Shown piece by piece: positions 44,875-53,865 of a DNA stretch of 64,000 nucleotides (within the stretch, counting starts at the first letter, position 1; each line of letters opens with the position of its first letter). The notes below the pieces were generated by a model. The model saw nothing but the letters and a program-made list of their open reading frames with translations. It was not told the DNA's origin and made no database searches. The position numbers and the translations under genes were made by a program. Source of the stretch: Thalassospira lucentensis MCCC 1A00383 = DSM 14000 (lineage in GTDB: Bacteria; Pseudomonadota; Alphaproteobacteria; Rhodospirillales; Thalassospiraceae); assembly GCF_000421265.1 (NCBI RefSeq), contig NZ_ATWN01000011.1, positions 1 to 64,000 on the forward strand, in the 5' to 3' direction.

Positions 44875-46500
44875 GTGCTGCAATCAGGACCCGTTGTCAG
44901 CCGTGTAGGCCTTGAAACCCATGGCCTCAAGAACCTTGGCGCCGTTCACTGGAACCTTGACGCTGCTGGCCTTTACGAACATGCGATCCGTCGCAACGAA
45001 GGCAAAATCGCCAAAGGTGGCGCGTTTGTCGCACTTACCGGCGAACATACCGGCCGTTCCCCGCTGGATCGCTTTGTCGTTGAAGAAGAAAGCACCAAAA
45101 GTGACATTGACTGGGGCGATGTAAATCGCCCGGTCAGCCCCGAAGTATTCGAGCGCCTGTATCAAAAAGTGCGCGCCTACTTCCAGGGCACCGAACTTTT
45201 CGTACAAGACTGCTTTGCCGGATCAGACCCACGTTTCCGCCTGCCGGTACGTGTGATCAACGAAAATGCATGGCACAACCTTTTTGCACGCAACATGTTT
45301 ATCCAGCCGCAAAAAGAAGAACTGCGTGATTTCTCCCCCGAATTCACCATTCTGCATGCACCGGGCCTTCAAGCAGACCCCGAAGTCGACGGAACCCGTT
45401 CCGACGTCTTCGTCATGGTCAGCTTTGAACGCAAAATGGTGATCATCGGCGGCACTTGGTATGCTGGCGAAATGAAGAAATCGATCTTCTCTGTTCTCAA
45501 CCATATCCTTCCGGCCAAGGGCGTCCTGCCGATGCATTGCTCGGCCAACATGGGCAAGGACGGCGACACCGCCATCTTCTTTGGCCTGTCAGGTACCGGC
45601 AAAACCACCCTGTCGGCCGATGCATCACGCACCCTGATCGGGGACGATGAACATGGCTGGGGCGATGACGGCGTCTTTAACTTTGAAGGCGGCTGCTATG
45701 CCAAGGTGATCAAGCTTTCCAAAGAAGCCGAACCGGAAATCCATGCCACCACCGAGCGTTTCGGGACCGTTCTTGAGAACGTTGTGATGAACAAGCAATC
45801 GCGCGTGCTTGATCTCGACGACGCCCGTCACACCGAAAACACCCGGTCTTCCTATCCGATCGACTTCATTCCGAATGCATCGGAAAATGGTCGTGGTGGT
45901 CACCCCAAAAACATCATCATGCTGACCTGTGATGCATTTGGTGTTCTGCCACCGATTGCAAAACTGTCTTCCGCACAGGCGATGTATCACTTCCTGTCGG
46001 GCTACACTGCAAAGGTTGCCGGCACCGAAAAAGGTGTCAAGGAACCGACTGCTGCATTCTCTGCATGCTTTGGTGCGCCGTTCATGCCGCGTCATCCGTC
46101 GGTCTATGCCAAGCTTCTTGGTGAACTGATGGAAAAACATGGTGCAAACTGCTGGCTGGTCAATACCGGTTGGTCGGGTGGCGCCTATGGCGTTGGTTCA
46201 CGCATGAAGATTGGTTATACCCGTGGCCTTTTGAATGCGGCGCTCAACGGTGATCTGGAAAATGCCGAGTTTGCAACCGATCCCTATTTCGGTCTGGCAT
46301 ATCCGACCACTTGCGGTGATATCCCGGCAGAAGTGCTTAACCCGCGTGACAGCTGGAAAGACAAGGCAGCCTATGACAAGGCAGCTTCAAATCTAACCAG
46401 CCTGTTTGAAAAGAACTTCACCAAGTTCGAAGAACATGTCACCAACGATGTTCGCGAAGCTTCGATCCGCAACAGCGCAGAAGTCAAAGCCGCTGAATAA
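44875..46500 (+). CDS. pckA: Phosphoenolpyruvate carboxykinase (ATP)
   Basis: Enzyme of 541 residues that converts oxaloacetate and ATP to phosphoenolpyruvate, the gateway of gluconeogenesis. The ATP-type signature is complete: RSPLDRFVV, the P-loop [13 protein letters not shown], kinase-2 [11 protein letters not shown], and [11 protein letters not shown]. The C-terminal [15 protein letters not shown] and YTR are also present. The start GTG is preceded by AGGAGAG. The gene has its own terminator and a long leader with potential alternative folds. It is monocistronic. A role during growth on organic acids is expected from the family. Confidence 0.97.
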   Translation: MLQSGPVVSRVGLETHGLKNLGAVHWNLDAAGLYEHAIRRNEGKIAKGGAFVALTGEHTGRSPLDRFVVEEESTKSDIDWGDVNRPVSPEVFERLYQKVRAYFQGTELFVQDCFAGSDPRFRLPVRVINENAWHNLFARNMFIQPQKEELRDFSPEFTILHAPGLQADPEVDGTRSDVFVMVSFERKMVIIGGTWYAGEMKKSIFSVLNHILPAKGVLPMHCSANMGKDGDTAIFFGLSGTGKTTLSADASRTLIGDDEHGWGDDGVFNFEGGCYAKVIKLSKEAEPEIHATTERFGTVLENVVMNKQSRVLDLDDARHTENTRSSYPIDFIPNASENGRGGHPKNIIMLTCDAFGVLPPIAKLSSAQAMYHFLSGYTAKVAGTEKGVKEPTAAFSACFGAPFMPRHPSVYAKLLGELMEKHGANCWLVNTGWSGGAYGVGSRMKIGYTRGLLNAALNGDLENAEFATDPYFGLAYPTTCGDIPAEVLNPRDSWKDKAAYDKAASNLTSLFEKNFTKFEEHVTNDVREASIRNSAEVKAAE

Positions 46501-46521
46501 GACGATTTGAACCAACACAGA

Positions 46522-46553
46522 AAAACCGGCACATTTTGTGCCGGTTTTTTTTT
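46522..46553 (+). terminator. pckA terminator
   Basis: AAAACCGGCACA and TGTGCCGGTTTT form a near-perfect stem with a 3-nt loop and a run of nine or more T residues. Confidence 0.92.
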
Positions 46554-46660
46554 GCTCTGCCCGCGCTAACAATCAAGCTGGGCTATTGATTGTCATCTAA
46601 GCGAACCTGATATGTAATGGTCATCTGCTTGTACCAATCAATTTCTGGAATGAGCTTGCC

Positions 46661-47512
46661 GTGGTCAGGGACCAGAAGACAGCACAACACACCGCAGCCC
46701 GTCGTATGTTCCGCCTCTTTATAGCGGTATCCGTCGCAGGCTTGGCGACAGCTGCTGTGCCGGCATTAGCCACAGACAACGTTACGGATAAATTCGACCG
46801 CGAAGTCACCCTTGCCTGCAATGTTTTTCCACCATCGAAAATCGCAAACCGCAAAAGTGAACCCGGTTTTGACGTCGAAATCCTGCGCGCTGCTTTCGCG
46901 GCCAGTGGCGTTCGTCTGAACACCCCCTTTTACCCTTGGAAACGTGCGCACCTTTTGGCCGAACAGGGATTAGTCGACGGACTTTGTTCGTGTAGCTACC
47001 TTCCTGAACGCGAAGCCACTTTTGAATTTTCAGCGCCAATCGGACTTCAGCATGTCGGGTTTTTTGTCCTAGACCCGCATGTGATTTCAGGGATTGAAAC
47101 ACTTGATCAGGCTCTAGGGCTGACCATCGGTGTCGTTGCTGGTTACAATCTTGAAAAATTTGCCCGGGAAGCAGGTCTTGATACGATCAGCGCAAACTCT
47201 GAAAAAGGACTGTTTGCCCTGCTCCGCGGTGGCAGGATTGATGCAATATATGCGTTCCATGAAACGATGACGACAATGGTCAAAAACCATAACCGTGAAA
47301 CCAACGAAAACCTGACAACATTTTATCGCGAAACAGCTGCATATCCGTATTTCTCGTGTCTATCCAAAAAGGCTGGAAATGCAGCAATGATTGCGGACCT
47401 TTTAAATTCCGGATTGGAAAAAATCAAAACGACAGGGCATTACAACAGCATTCTTGAACGTTACGGCGTTCTGACAAATTCTACGTTACAGCCAAAATCA
47501 AACGACTTTTAG
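46661..47512 (+). CDS. Periplasmic amino-acid-type solute-binding protein, tandem copy 1
   Basis: Secreted protein of 283 residues of the SBP_bac_3 fold. The signal peptide covers about 1-37 and is preceded by an ARRMFRLF stretch that only partly resembles a twin-arginine motif. The mature part begins with VTLACNVFPPSKI, followed by GFDVEILRAAF, TPFYPWKRAHLLAEQG and DGLCSCSYLPERE. Six or so cysteines, several shared with the next gene, suggest disulfides. Start is GTG with GAG about 7 nt upstream. No permease or ATPase gene follows, so it may feed a distant transporter or serve as a sensor. Confidence 0.85.
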   Translation: MVRDQKTAQHTAARRMFRLFIAVSVAGLATAAVPALATDNVTDKFDREVTLACNVFPPSKIANRKSEPGFDVEILRAAFAASGVRLNTPFYPWKRAHLLAEQGLVDGLCSCSYLPEREATFEFSAPIGLQHVGFFVLDPHVISGIETLDQALGLTIGVVAGYNLEKFAREAGLDTISANSEKGLFALLRGGRIDAIYAFHETMTTMVKNHNRETNENLTTFYRETAAYPYFSCLSKKAGNAAMIADLLNSGLEKIKTTGHYNSILERYGVLTNSTLQPKSNDF

Positions 47513-47676
47513 GATCGCGCAAACAATTTCCCGCATAAACTGGCTGCAGCAGAAAACGTTTAACGAAGAACTTCTGCCCCTAGACCATAGGAGCACTTCG
47601 TCTTGGCAATTGGCATGCTACCATCGCATCTCCACTCAACACTTAATGCCCCTCGAAATCAGGATCAGAGCATATT

Positions 47677-48522
47677 GTGACCGCTCATTTACCTGCACAT
47701 ATTTTGCGCTTGGCTTTTCGCACTGGTGTTCTGGGCTGTTTGCTTGTCTTGCATCACCTGACACCGGCAACGGCGCAAAACTCGCTCATCTCGCCCCCCG
47801 GTGATCAAACGACGGTCACACTGGCGTGCAACCATTTCCCTCCCGCGAAGATCGCCGACGACACCGCCAGACCCGGCTATGACGTTGAAATCCTGCGTTC
47901 TGCATTCGCAACCCGGAATTTGACGCTGATAACGCCGTTTTATCCTTGGAAACGGGCTTATTTCCTTGCTGAGGCTGGTTTGGCCGATGGTTTATGTTCG
48001 TGTAGCTACCTCAAAGAGCGCGAAACCGACTTTTTGTTTTCCGACCCACTCGGCCACGAAGAGATCGCGCTTTTTACAACCCGGTCGGAAATTCTCGACA
48101 CCATCACAACGCTTGAAGATGCCCGGAACATGACCATCGGCGTGGTCAGCGGGTACAGCACGGAAGTCACTGCACGCAACGCAAACTTGGATGTTATTAC
48201 CGCCCACGACGAAGAAACCCTGCTAAATCTGATGCTTTCGCGCCGACTGGATGCGGTCTTGTCCTTCAAACCACCCGTTGAATACGCCATGCATGAGTTG
48301 CAGAAAAGGCGCCCGGAAACCGTCGACATCAAATCGAAAGTCATTTCAACAAGCCCGTACTATTCCTGCATCACACGCCACACCCAAAATGCCGACGAGC
48401 TTCTTGAACAGCTCAACATTGGCCTGAAAATCATTCAAGAAAACGGCACTTATGATAAAATATTGGGGAAATACGGGATTTCATCCGGTGCGAAGCCGGA
48501 TGTGCCAACATTTAACCGGTAA
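47677..48522 (+). CDS. Periplasmic amino-acid-type solute-binding protein, tandem copy 2
   Basis: Paralogue of the preceding gene, 281 residues. It shares VTLACNHFPPAKI, GYDVEILRSAF, TPFYPWKRAYFLAEAGL, DGLCSCSYLKERE and a late YYSCITRH in the same order. A signal peptide covers about 1-36 (FRTGVLGCLLVLHHLTPATA). Start is GTG without a strong ribosome site. The 164-nt gap to copy 1 has no terminator that I can see. The pair arose by duplication and has diverged well. No transporter genes are next to it; the ligand is unknown. Confidence 0.85.
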   Translation: MTAHLPAHILRLAFRTGVLGCLLVLHHLTPATAQNSLISPPGDQTTVTLACNHFPPAKIADDTARPGYDVEILRSAFATRNLTLITPFYPWKRAYFLAEAGLADGLCSCSYLKERETDFLFSDPLGHEEIALFTTRSEILDTITTLEDARNMTIGVVSGYSTEVTARNANLDVITAHDEETLLNLMLSRRLDAVLSFKPPVEYAMHELQKRRPETVDIKSKVISTSPYYSCITRHTQNADELLEQLNIGLKIIQENGTYDKILGKYGISSGAKPDVPTFNR

Positions 48523-48653
48523 AGCGTGATTTGACCCTTCGACCAGACCGCCCGCAAGTTACTTGCTGTCAGACGAACAATTGCCCTGTATAGCCATCAA
48601 AGATGAAGCGCTGGCATGACAATCTCAGGGGCGAAAACCATGCCTGTCCCATA

Positions 48654-50339
48654 TTATTGCCGCGGTGTTTTGGCATCGCGCCAATACAGGCTGATGTCGG
48701 CTTCGGGTTTGCCAAACAAATAACCTTGTGCAAAATCAAAACCAGCCTTGGTGATCAATTCACGCATCTCATCGGTTTCAATCATCTCACCCACGACTTC
48801 GACATCGATTGAGTGACACAAATTGACCAATGAGCGCATAAAGGCCTGCCCCTTGCCCGACTTCATCGATTGGCGAATAGACTCACCGTCAATCTTGACA
48901 TAATCGACCTCAAGCGCGCTGAGATACCGGAAGTTGGACGCCCCGGTCCCAAAATCATCCAGACAAATTTCAATCCCGAATTCGCGGAATCGGCTGATCC
49001 ATTTGGCAGCACCATCAATGTCGGTGATTTCCGATGTTTCGGTAATCTCGATCATCAGCTGGCCAAGCGCATCGCGATTGCGTTCAAAAAGCGCAATGGC
49101 CGACCGGCAAAAATCCGGGTTTTCCAACGAATGGCCGGAAACATTCACCGCAACCCGCACGGTTAACCCGAGATCAAGCTGCGTTCTGATCCATTTTATG
49201 GTTCGACGCATCATCGCCAAGTCAAGACGATGGACCATATTAACCTGTTCGGCGAACGTAATCAGTTGCTGGGTCGGGATCAATTTCCCATCGTCGTCAT
49301 AGAACCGGACCAGAACTTCGAAATGATGAATTTCGGCCGAGGGCAAGCGCACAATAGGCTGATAGGCCGCGTCAAATTTCAATCGGTCGACGCGCGCGCC
49401 AAAGTCATGCATCGCAGCAAAGGTGTCATTGACCAGATTGTTGGCCTGCCCCATGAGCCGCGAAAACGTAAACCCGTGTTCCTGACGGTCACAAAACCGT
49501 CGGATCGAATACAAAACGCCGCGCGCCAAATCGCCCGGCGGGATCAGTTCAGCCGTGAAATCTGTCACCGATGAGCTGACTTCAATCCCGACACCTTTGG
49601 GGTCGGCGTCCCGCGCACAGTCGGCAATGCGTTGCTCAAGTTCGCCAATACGCACGTCCGGACGATGAAGCATGCCAAACTGGTTGCTGGCAAGTCGGCC
49701 TGCGGTATCACCAGCGACAGAATGAGCCCGCAAAAACGCACCTACACTTGCCAGAAGTTCATCGCGTTCAATCTGTTCCATGCGTTTGCACAACGGATCA
49801 AACGCATTCAGGGTCATCAGGGTAAATTTATGTTCGGTCCCGGTTTCGCGTTGCGCGACAAGGCGCTCGGTCACCACTTTTGACAAGCTTTCTTCGTCCA
49901 AAAGGCCCGTCGCATGGTCACGTTTGATCGATCGGGCGACATCGGCCGGCAATGCATTGATCGCAACCCGAAGTGCGACAAAGAAATGATCCCCAAGATC
50001 GGGCAGGAAATAGCCACTCATGGAAACCGGGGGGCTGAGTTGTTCGTCAGGATGCACAAACCGGACCTGAATATTGTCCATGCGCCCACGTCTGCGCGCA
50101 ACCTGAAGCATTTCAGTCACCAGCGGCTGAAACTGTTTGGCCAGCAGGCTGTGGAAAAGATGGCCCGACAATTGTTGCGGCCGACGCCCCAGAATGCCGT
50201 CAGAAGCACCGGATGCAAAAACGATCCGAAAGTCGCCATCCAGTTCCAGAAGGATGTCACCCCAGACGAACGCAAGTGCTGCAAAGCGATTGCGTTCGTT
50301 TCGAAGTTCGGCGGTACGAGCCTTTATAAGCTTATCCAA
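48654..50339 (-). CDS. PAS-GGDEF(degenerate)-EAL c-di-GMP protein
   Basis: Cytoplasmic protein of 561 residues. A short coiled N terminus (KARTAELRNERNRFAA) leads to a PAS domain (about 22-130), then a GGDEF-derived domain whose signature is lost (GRLASNQF). A C-terminal EAL domain follows with FEVL, VNVSGH, IEITET, LDDFGTGAS, VKIDGESI and GEMIET. Both glutamates of the AEGVET motif are kept in GEMIET, so phosphodiesterase activity is plausible though the site is divergent. There is no membrane segment or adjacent sensor kinase. It is convergent with the second binding-protein gene. Confidence 0.9.
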   Translation of the reverse strand: MDKLIKARTAELRNERNRFAALAFVWGDILLELDGDFRIVFASGASDGILGRRPQQLSGHLFHSLLAKQFQPLVTEMLQVARRRGRMDNIQVRFVHPDEQLSPPVSMSGYFLPDLGDHFFVALRVAINALPADVARSIKRDHATGLLDEESLSKVVTERLVAQRETGTEHKFTLMTLNAFDPLCKRMEQIERDELLASVGAFLRAHSVAGDTAGRLASNQFGMLHRPDVRIGELEQRIADCARDADPKGVGIEVSSSVTDFTAELIPPGDLARGVLYSIRRFCDRQEHGFTFSRLMGQANNLVNDTFAAMHDFGARVDRLKFDAAYQPIVRLPSAEIHHFEVLVRFYDDDGKLIPTQQLITFAEQVNMVHRLDLAMMRRTIKWIRTQLDLGLTVRVAVNVSGHSLENPDFCRSAIALFERNRDALGQLMIEITETSEITDIDGAAKWISRFREFGIEICLDDFGTGASNFRYLSALEVDYVKIDGESIRQSMKSGKGQAFMRSLVNLCHSIDVEVVGEMIETDEMRELITKAGFDFAQGYLFGKPEADISLYWRDAKTPRQ

Positions 50340-50754
50340 AGCGTCCTCTTACGCTGCTCAGAAATACCGACATTTCCCATCCCCCGAATTCGAAAACGTC
50401 GCCCGCGTCAAAACGGCTTTCACTGATGATCTTCCCATTGGTGTTAACAAGGGTTTTACATCGGCGAGATTTCCCATTCTAACGAGGATAAGTGTAGAAT
50501 TTTCCCACAAGCAAGAAACAAAGGCCCGTTAACGCATCGGCACCTTTGCGATAAACATTCCATATATCTTTGTTCTCGTGGCGGGTTTTAAACCCCTAAG
50601 CCCTTTAATTCGAGCCATAAATGGTTGCGTATTTGGCATACCCACAATGCTTGATTGCATTCGATGGTGTGAAGGTTTGCAAGATCGGGCTGATCGCTTA
50701 CAAGGAACCATACGCTATTTGCACTCACACCATATGATATGAGGCCCTCTGATA
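50340..50754. other. Intergenic region, no supported gene
   Basis: The 415-nt gap lies between the divergent PAS-GGDEF-EAL gene and the HAD phosphatase gene. Short frames show no recognisable product. It holds a short palindrome GGGTTTTAAACCC (50583-50595). A TATGAT-like element near 50735 could be a -10 box for the HAD gene, but I see no matching -35. Confidence 0.45.
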
Positions 50755-51450
50755 ATGACGTCGCCCCTTAAATCCCGCTCGGACCTGCCACGCATGGATG
50801 CGGGATCGGTTTTGATCTTTGATCTCGACAACACACTTTATCCGGCGGCCTGCAACCTGTTTGCACAGGTTTCCAACTTGATCGGGAATTATGTCCGCGA
50901 CACGCTGTCACTCGAACCTGATGAAGCATACCGGGTACAGAAAGACTATTTCCATCGCTATGGCACGACATTGCGCGGACTTATGACGGAGCATGAAATT
51001 GATCCGGCGGATTACCTAAGCAAAGTTCATGACATCGATGTCTCGGTGGTCGCACCCGCACCTGATTTGGCGGCCGCACTTGATGATTTACCCGGACGCA
51101 AACTTATTTTCACCAATGCATCGCGCGGTCATGCCGAGCGGGTGATGGAACGCCTTGGCATTGCCGACCGGTTTGAAACGATCTTTGACATTGTCGATGC
51201 GCAATACATTCCCAAACCGGAACAGGCCCCCTATGACCTGCTTCTCACACGCGATGGCATTGATCCGGGCAAGGCTGTCTATTTTGAAGACATGGCGAAA
51301 AATCTGCTGCCTGCCAAGGAAATGGGCATGACAACCGTTTGGGTTCATACCGACCTTGAATGGGCGCAGGCAGGCCGTGACGATCCAAGAATTGATCACC
51401 AAACCGACGACATTGTTGGTTTCTTGCGGACCCTCGCCAACGGGTCCTAA
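50755..51450 (+). CDS. HAD-family pyrimidine 5'-nucleotidase-like phosphatase
   Basis: Protein of 231 residues of the HAD superfamily, subgroup of pyrimidine 5'-nucleotidases (SSM1/PHM8-like). Motif I is FDLDNTLYP with the nucleophile Asp, motif II is IFTNAS, Lys lies in IPKPEQAPY, and motif IV is VYFEDMAKNL. The cap is the helical C1 type. These enzymes dephosphorylate nucleotides or related metabolites; the exact substrate is unknown. It lies 252 nt before dapD in the same direction, but there is a palindrome between them, so co-transcription is uncertain. Confidence 0.9.
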   Translation: MTSPLKSRSDLPRMDAGSVLIFDLDNTLYPAACNLFAQVSNLIGNYVRDTLSLEPDEAYRVQKDYFHRYGTTLRGLMTEHEIDPADYLSKVHDIDVSVVAPAPDLAAALDDLPGRKLIFTNASRGHAERVMERLGIADRFETIFDIVDAQYIPKPEQAPYDLLLTRDGIDPGKAVYFEDMAKNLLPAKEMGMTTVWVHTDLEWAQAGRDDPRIDHQTDDIVGFLRTLANGS

Positions 51451-51519
51451 CCCCCGTTTCGCCACCGTAATCGCCCATCATTTTCCAGCACACAGTACAA
51501 GTGCGACAAAGTGCATGAT

Positions 51520-51534
51520 TTGTAACCGTTACAA
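51520..51534. promoter_or_regulatory. Palindrome upstream of dapD
   Basis: TTGTAAC and GTTACAA form a perfect 7-bp repeat around one C, in the 252-nt gap before dapD. It is a candidate operator; I cannot name the regulator. Confidence 0.4.
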
Positions 51535-51702
51535 CGTTGAGATTCGCCCCGTCTTCGTTTATTGCTTTCTGCCATACGGATCAGGATCGGAACGCGGCCC
51601 GAAACAGGCCCTTCTACGTAAACTGGCGGAGTTGACTTCAAGGCCTGCTTTGACCATTCTCCGCCCGACAGATTTAAGGCTGACCGCAAGGACCTTCGAA
51701 AA

Positions 51703-52548
51703 ATGAAAAGAACTGAACTTGAAGGCGTGATTAACGTCGCTTGGGAAAACCGCGACGAAATCAGCTCCGCCACACAGGGCGAAATCCGCAAAGCCGTTGA
51801 CCAGACGCTGGGTGCTATGGATCGCGGTGAACTGCGTGTTGCCGAAAAGGTTGACGGAAAATGGGTCGTCAATCAGTGGGCGAAAAAGGCGGTTCTGCTG
51901 TCTTTCCGTCTCAATGACATGACCACCATCGCAGGTGGTCCGGGCGAAAACACCAACTGGTGGGACAAAGTCCCGTCGAAATTTGACGGTTGGGGCGAAG
52001 CCGAATTTAAAGAAGCCGGGTTCCGCGCCGTTCCAGGCAGCATCGTGCGCCGATCGGCCTATGTCGCACCGGGAACCGTTCTGATGCCAAGCTTTGTGAA
52101 CCTTGGTGCCTATGTTGATACCGGTGTTATGGTTGATACTTGGGCCACCGTTGGTTCGTGCGCACAGATCGGTAAAAACGTTCACCTTTCGGGTGGTGCA
52201 GGCATCGGCGGTGTTCTTGAACCGCTCCAGGCCGGTCCGGTCATCATCGAAGACAACGCCTTTATCGGCGCACGTTCGGAAATCGTCGAAGGTGTTATCG
52301 TCGAAGAAGGTGCTGTCATTTCGATGGGTGTCTTCATTGGCGCCTCGACCAAAATCATCGACCGCACCACTGGCGAAACCTTTGTCGGTCGCGTCCCTGC
52401 CTATTCAGTTGTGGTTCCGGGCAGCATTGCCGGAAAACCGCTTCCTGATGGCACGCCGGGTCCAAGCCTGTATTGCGCGGTGATCATCAAACGTGTTGAT
52501 GAAAAAACCCGTTCGAAAACCTCGATCAACGAACTGCTGCGTGACTGA
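51703..52548 (+). CDS. dapD: Tetrahydrodipicolinate N-succinyltransferase
   Basis: Enzyme of 281 residues that succinylates tetrahydrodipicolinate in the succinylase route to diaminopimelate and lysine. The N-terminal helical part is followed by a left-handed beta-helix of hexapeptide repeats over about 105-235, with typical [28 protein letters not shown] and [16 protein letters not shown]. The C-terminal [18 protein letters not shown] is also characteristic. The ribosome site is AAGGACC. A terminator separates it from dapE. Confidence 0.97.
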   Translation: MKRTELEGVINVAWENRDEISSATQGEIRKAVDQTLGAMDRGELRVAEKVDGKWVVNQWAKKAVLLSFRLNDMTTIAGGPGENTNWWDKVPSKFDGWGEAEFKEAGFRAVPGSIVRRSAYVAPGTVLMPSFVNLGAYVDTGVMVDTWATVGSCAQIGKNVHLSGGAGIGGVLEPLQAGPVIIEDNAFIGARSEIVEGVIVEEGAVISMGVFIGASTKIIDRTTGETFVGRVPAYSVVVPGSIAGKPLPDGTPGPSLYCAVIIKRVDEKTRSKTSINELLRD

Positions 52549-52579
52549 TTTCTGTCACCGTAAGAACGTATGATTTATA

Positions 52580-52615
52580 AGAGGCAGAACAATCATTGTG
52601 TTCTGCCTCTTTTTG
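52580..52615 (+). terminator. Terminator between dapD and dapE
   Basis: AGAGGCAGAAC and GTTCTGCCTCT form an 11-bp stem with a 9-nt loop followed by TTTTTG, 32 nt after the dapD stop. dapE starts 59 nt later on the same strand. Confidence 0.85.
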
Positions 52616-52673
52616 TTCGCCAATGCTCCTTGTGAAGCCCCAGCTGTTTCACCGAAAACCAAGAGAATTCCAT

Positions 52674-53819
52674 ATGTCCGTCGCCCTTGAACTTGCCCAG
52701 TCCCTGATCCGTTGCCCGTCTGTCACCCCGGCTGATGCGGGTGCGCTAGACGTTCTGCAACAGGCGCTCGAAGCCCGTGGGTTTGACTGTAAACGCAAGG
52801 TGTTTGACGGCAATGGCAGTGATGCGATTGACAATCTCTATGCCCGTCTGGGCACCAAGGGCCGCAATTTCTGTTTTGCCGGGCACACCGATGTTGTGCC
52901 AGCAGGCGATCGTGACGCATGGACTGTCGATCCGTTTGGCGGCGAGGTCCAAGACGGCCGTCTGTTTGGGCGTGGTGCGGTTGACATGAAAACCGGCATT
53001 GCCTGTTTTGTTGGCGGGGTGGATGCGTTTTTGGCCGCACATCCGGATTTCGACGAATCCATCAGTTTCCTGATCACCGGCGACGAAGAAGCTGATGCTT
53101 TCAATGGAACGGTCAGGCTGATTGAATGGTGTGACCAGCAGGGCGAAAAGTTCGATACCTGTCTGGTGGGGGAACCGACCAACCCGAAATATCTCGGCGA
53201 AATGATGAAAATTGGCCGTCGCGGATCGATTACCGGCTGGCTGACAATTTATGGCGCACAGGGTCACGTGGCTTATCCGCATCTGGCGGACAACCCCGTA
53301 CCGCGCATGATCAAGGTTCTTGATGTTCTTAATTCACGTAAACTTGATCAGGGCACCGACCATTTCCAGCCCAGCAACCTTGAAGTCACCACCGTTGATG
53401 CCGGGAACAGTGCCACCAACGTTGTCCCGGCCAAAGTTTCTGCAGCCTTTAACATCCGTTTCAACGATCTGCACACCGGTGTCGATCTTGAAAAATGGAT
53501 CAAGGATGTCTGCGCCGAGCATGCTGGCGCGCATGAGCTAAGGGTCAAAATCTCTGGCGACGCATTCCTATCCACCCCCGGCAAGCTCGCCAACCTGATT
53601 GCCGATGCCGCGCAAAAAGTAACAGGCAAGCGCCCGGAGATGAGCACCACTGGCGGTACATCCGACGCCCGTTTCATTCAGAAGTATTGCGAGGTCGCGG
53701 AGTTTGGCCTTGTGGGTCAAAGCATGCACAAAGTTGATGAGCATGCGATGGTCGAGGATATTGAAAACCTGAGTAAGATTTACAGCGAAGTTTTGTCGGG
53801 ATACTTTAACCACAGTTGA
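52674..53819 (+). CDS. dapE: Succinyl-diaminopimelate desuccinylase
   Basis: Zinc hydrolase of 381 residues that removes the succinyl group in the lysine pathway, two steps after DapD. Visible are the M20 motifs FAGHTDVVPAGD (zinc His), GRGAVDMKTGIA (bridging Asp), TGDEEADAFNGT (catalytic and zinc Glu), and GGTSDARFI with a late zinc His in SMHKVDE. ATG 52674 is preferred over a frame extension that would run into the upstream terminator. It should have its own promoter or use readthrough from dapD. Confidence 0.96.
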   Translation: MSVALELAQSLIRCPSVTPADAGALDVLQQALEARGFDCKRKVFDGNGSDAIDNLYARLGTKGRNFCFAGHTDVVPAGDRDAWTVDPFGGEVQDGRLFGRGAVDMKTGIACFVGGVDAFLAAHPDFDESISFLITGDEEADAFNGTVRLIEWCDQQGEKFDTCLVGEPTNPKYLGEMMKIGRRGSITGWLTIYGAQGHVAYPHLADNPVPRMIKVLDVLNSRKLDQGTDHFQPSNLEVTTVDAGNSATNVVPAKVSAAFNIRFNDLHTGVDLEKWIKDVCAEHAGAHELRVKISGDAFLSTPGKLANLIADAAQKVTGKRPEMSTTGGTSDARFIQKYCEVAEFGLVGQSMHKVDEHAMVEDIENLSKIYSEVLSGYFNHS

Positions 53820-53865
53820 AGATACGCATTGAACTCGCACTGGGTACGTACAGGATATCTGCAGG

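Noticed and set aside
46661..46760. Twin-arginine signal on the first tandem binding protein
   Set aside because: ARRMFRLF only partly matches S/T-RRxFLK, and the paralogue has an ordinary Sec signal peptide.
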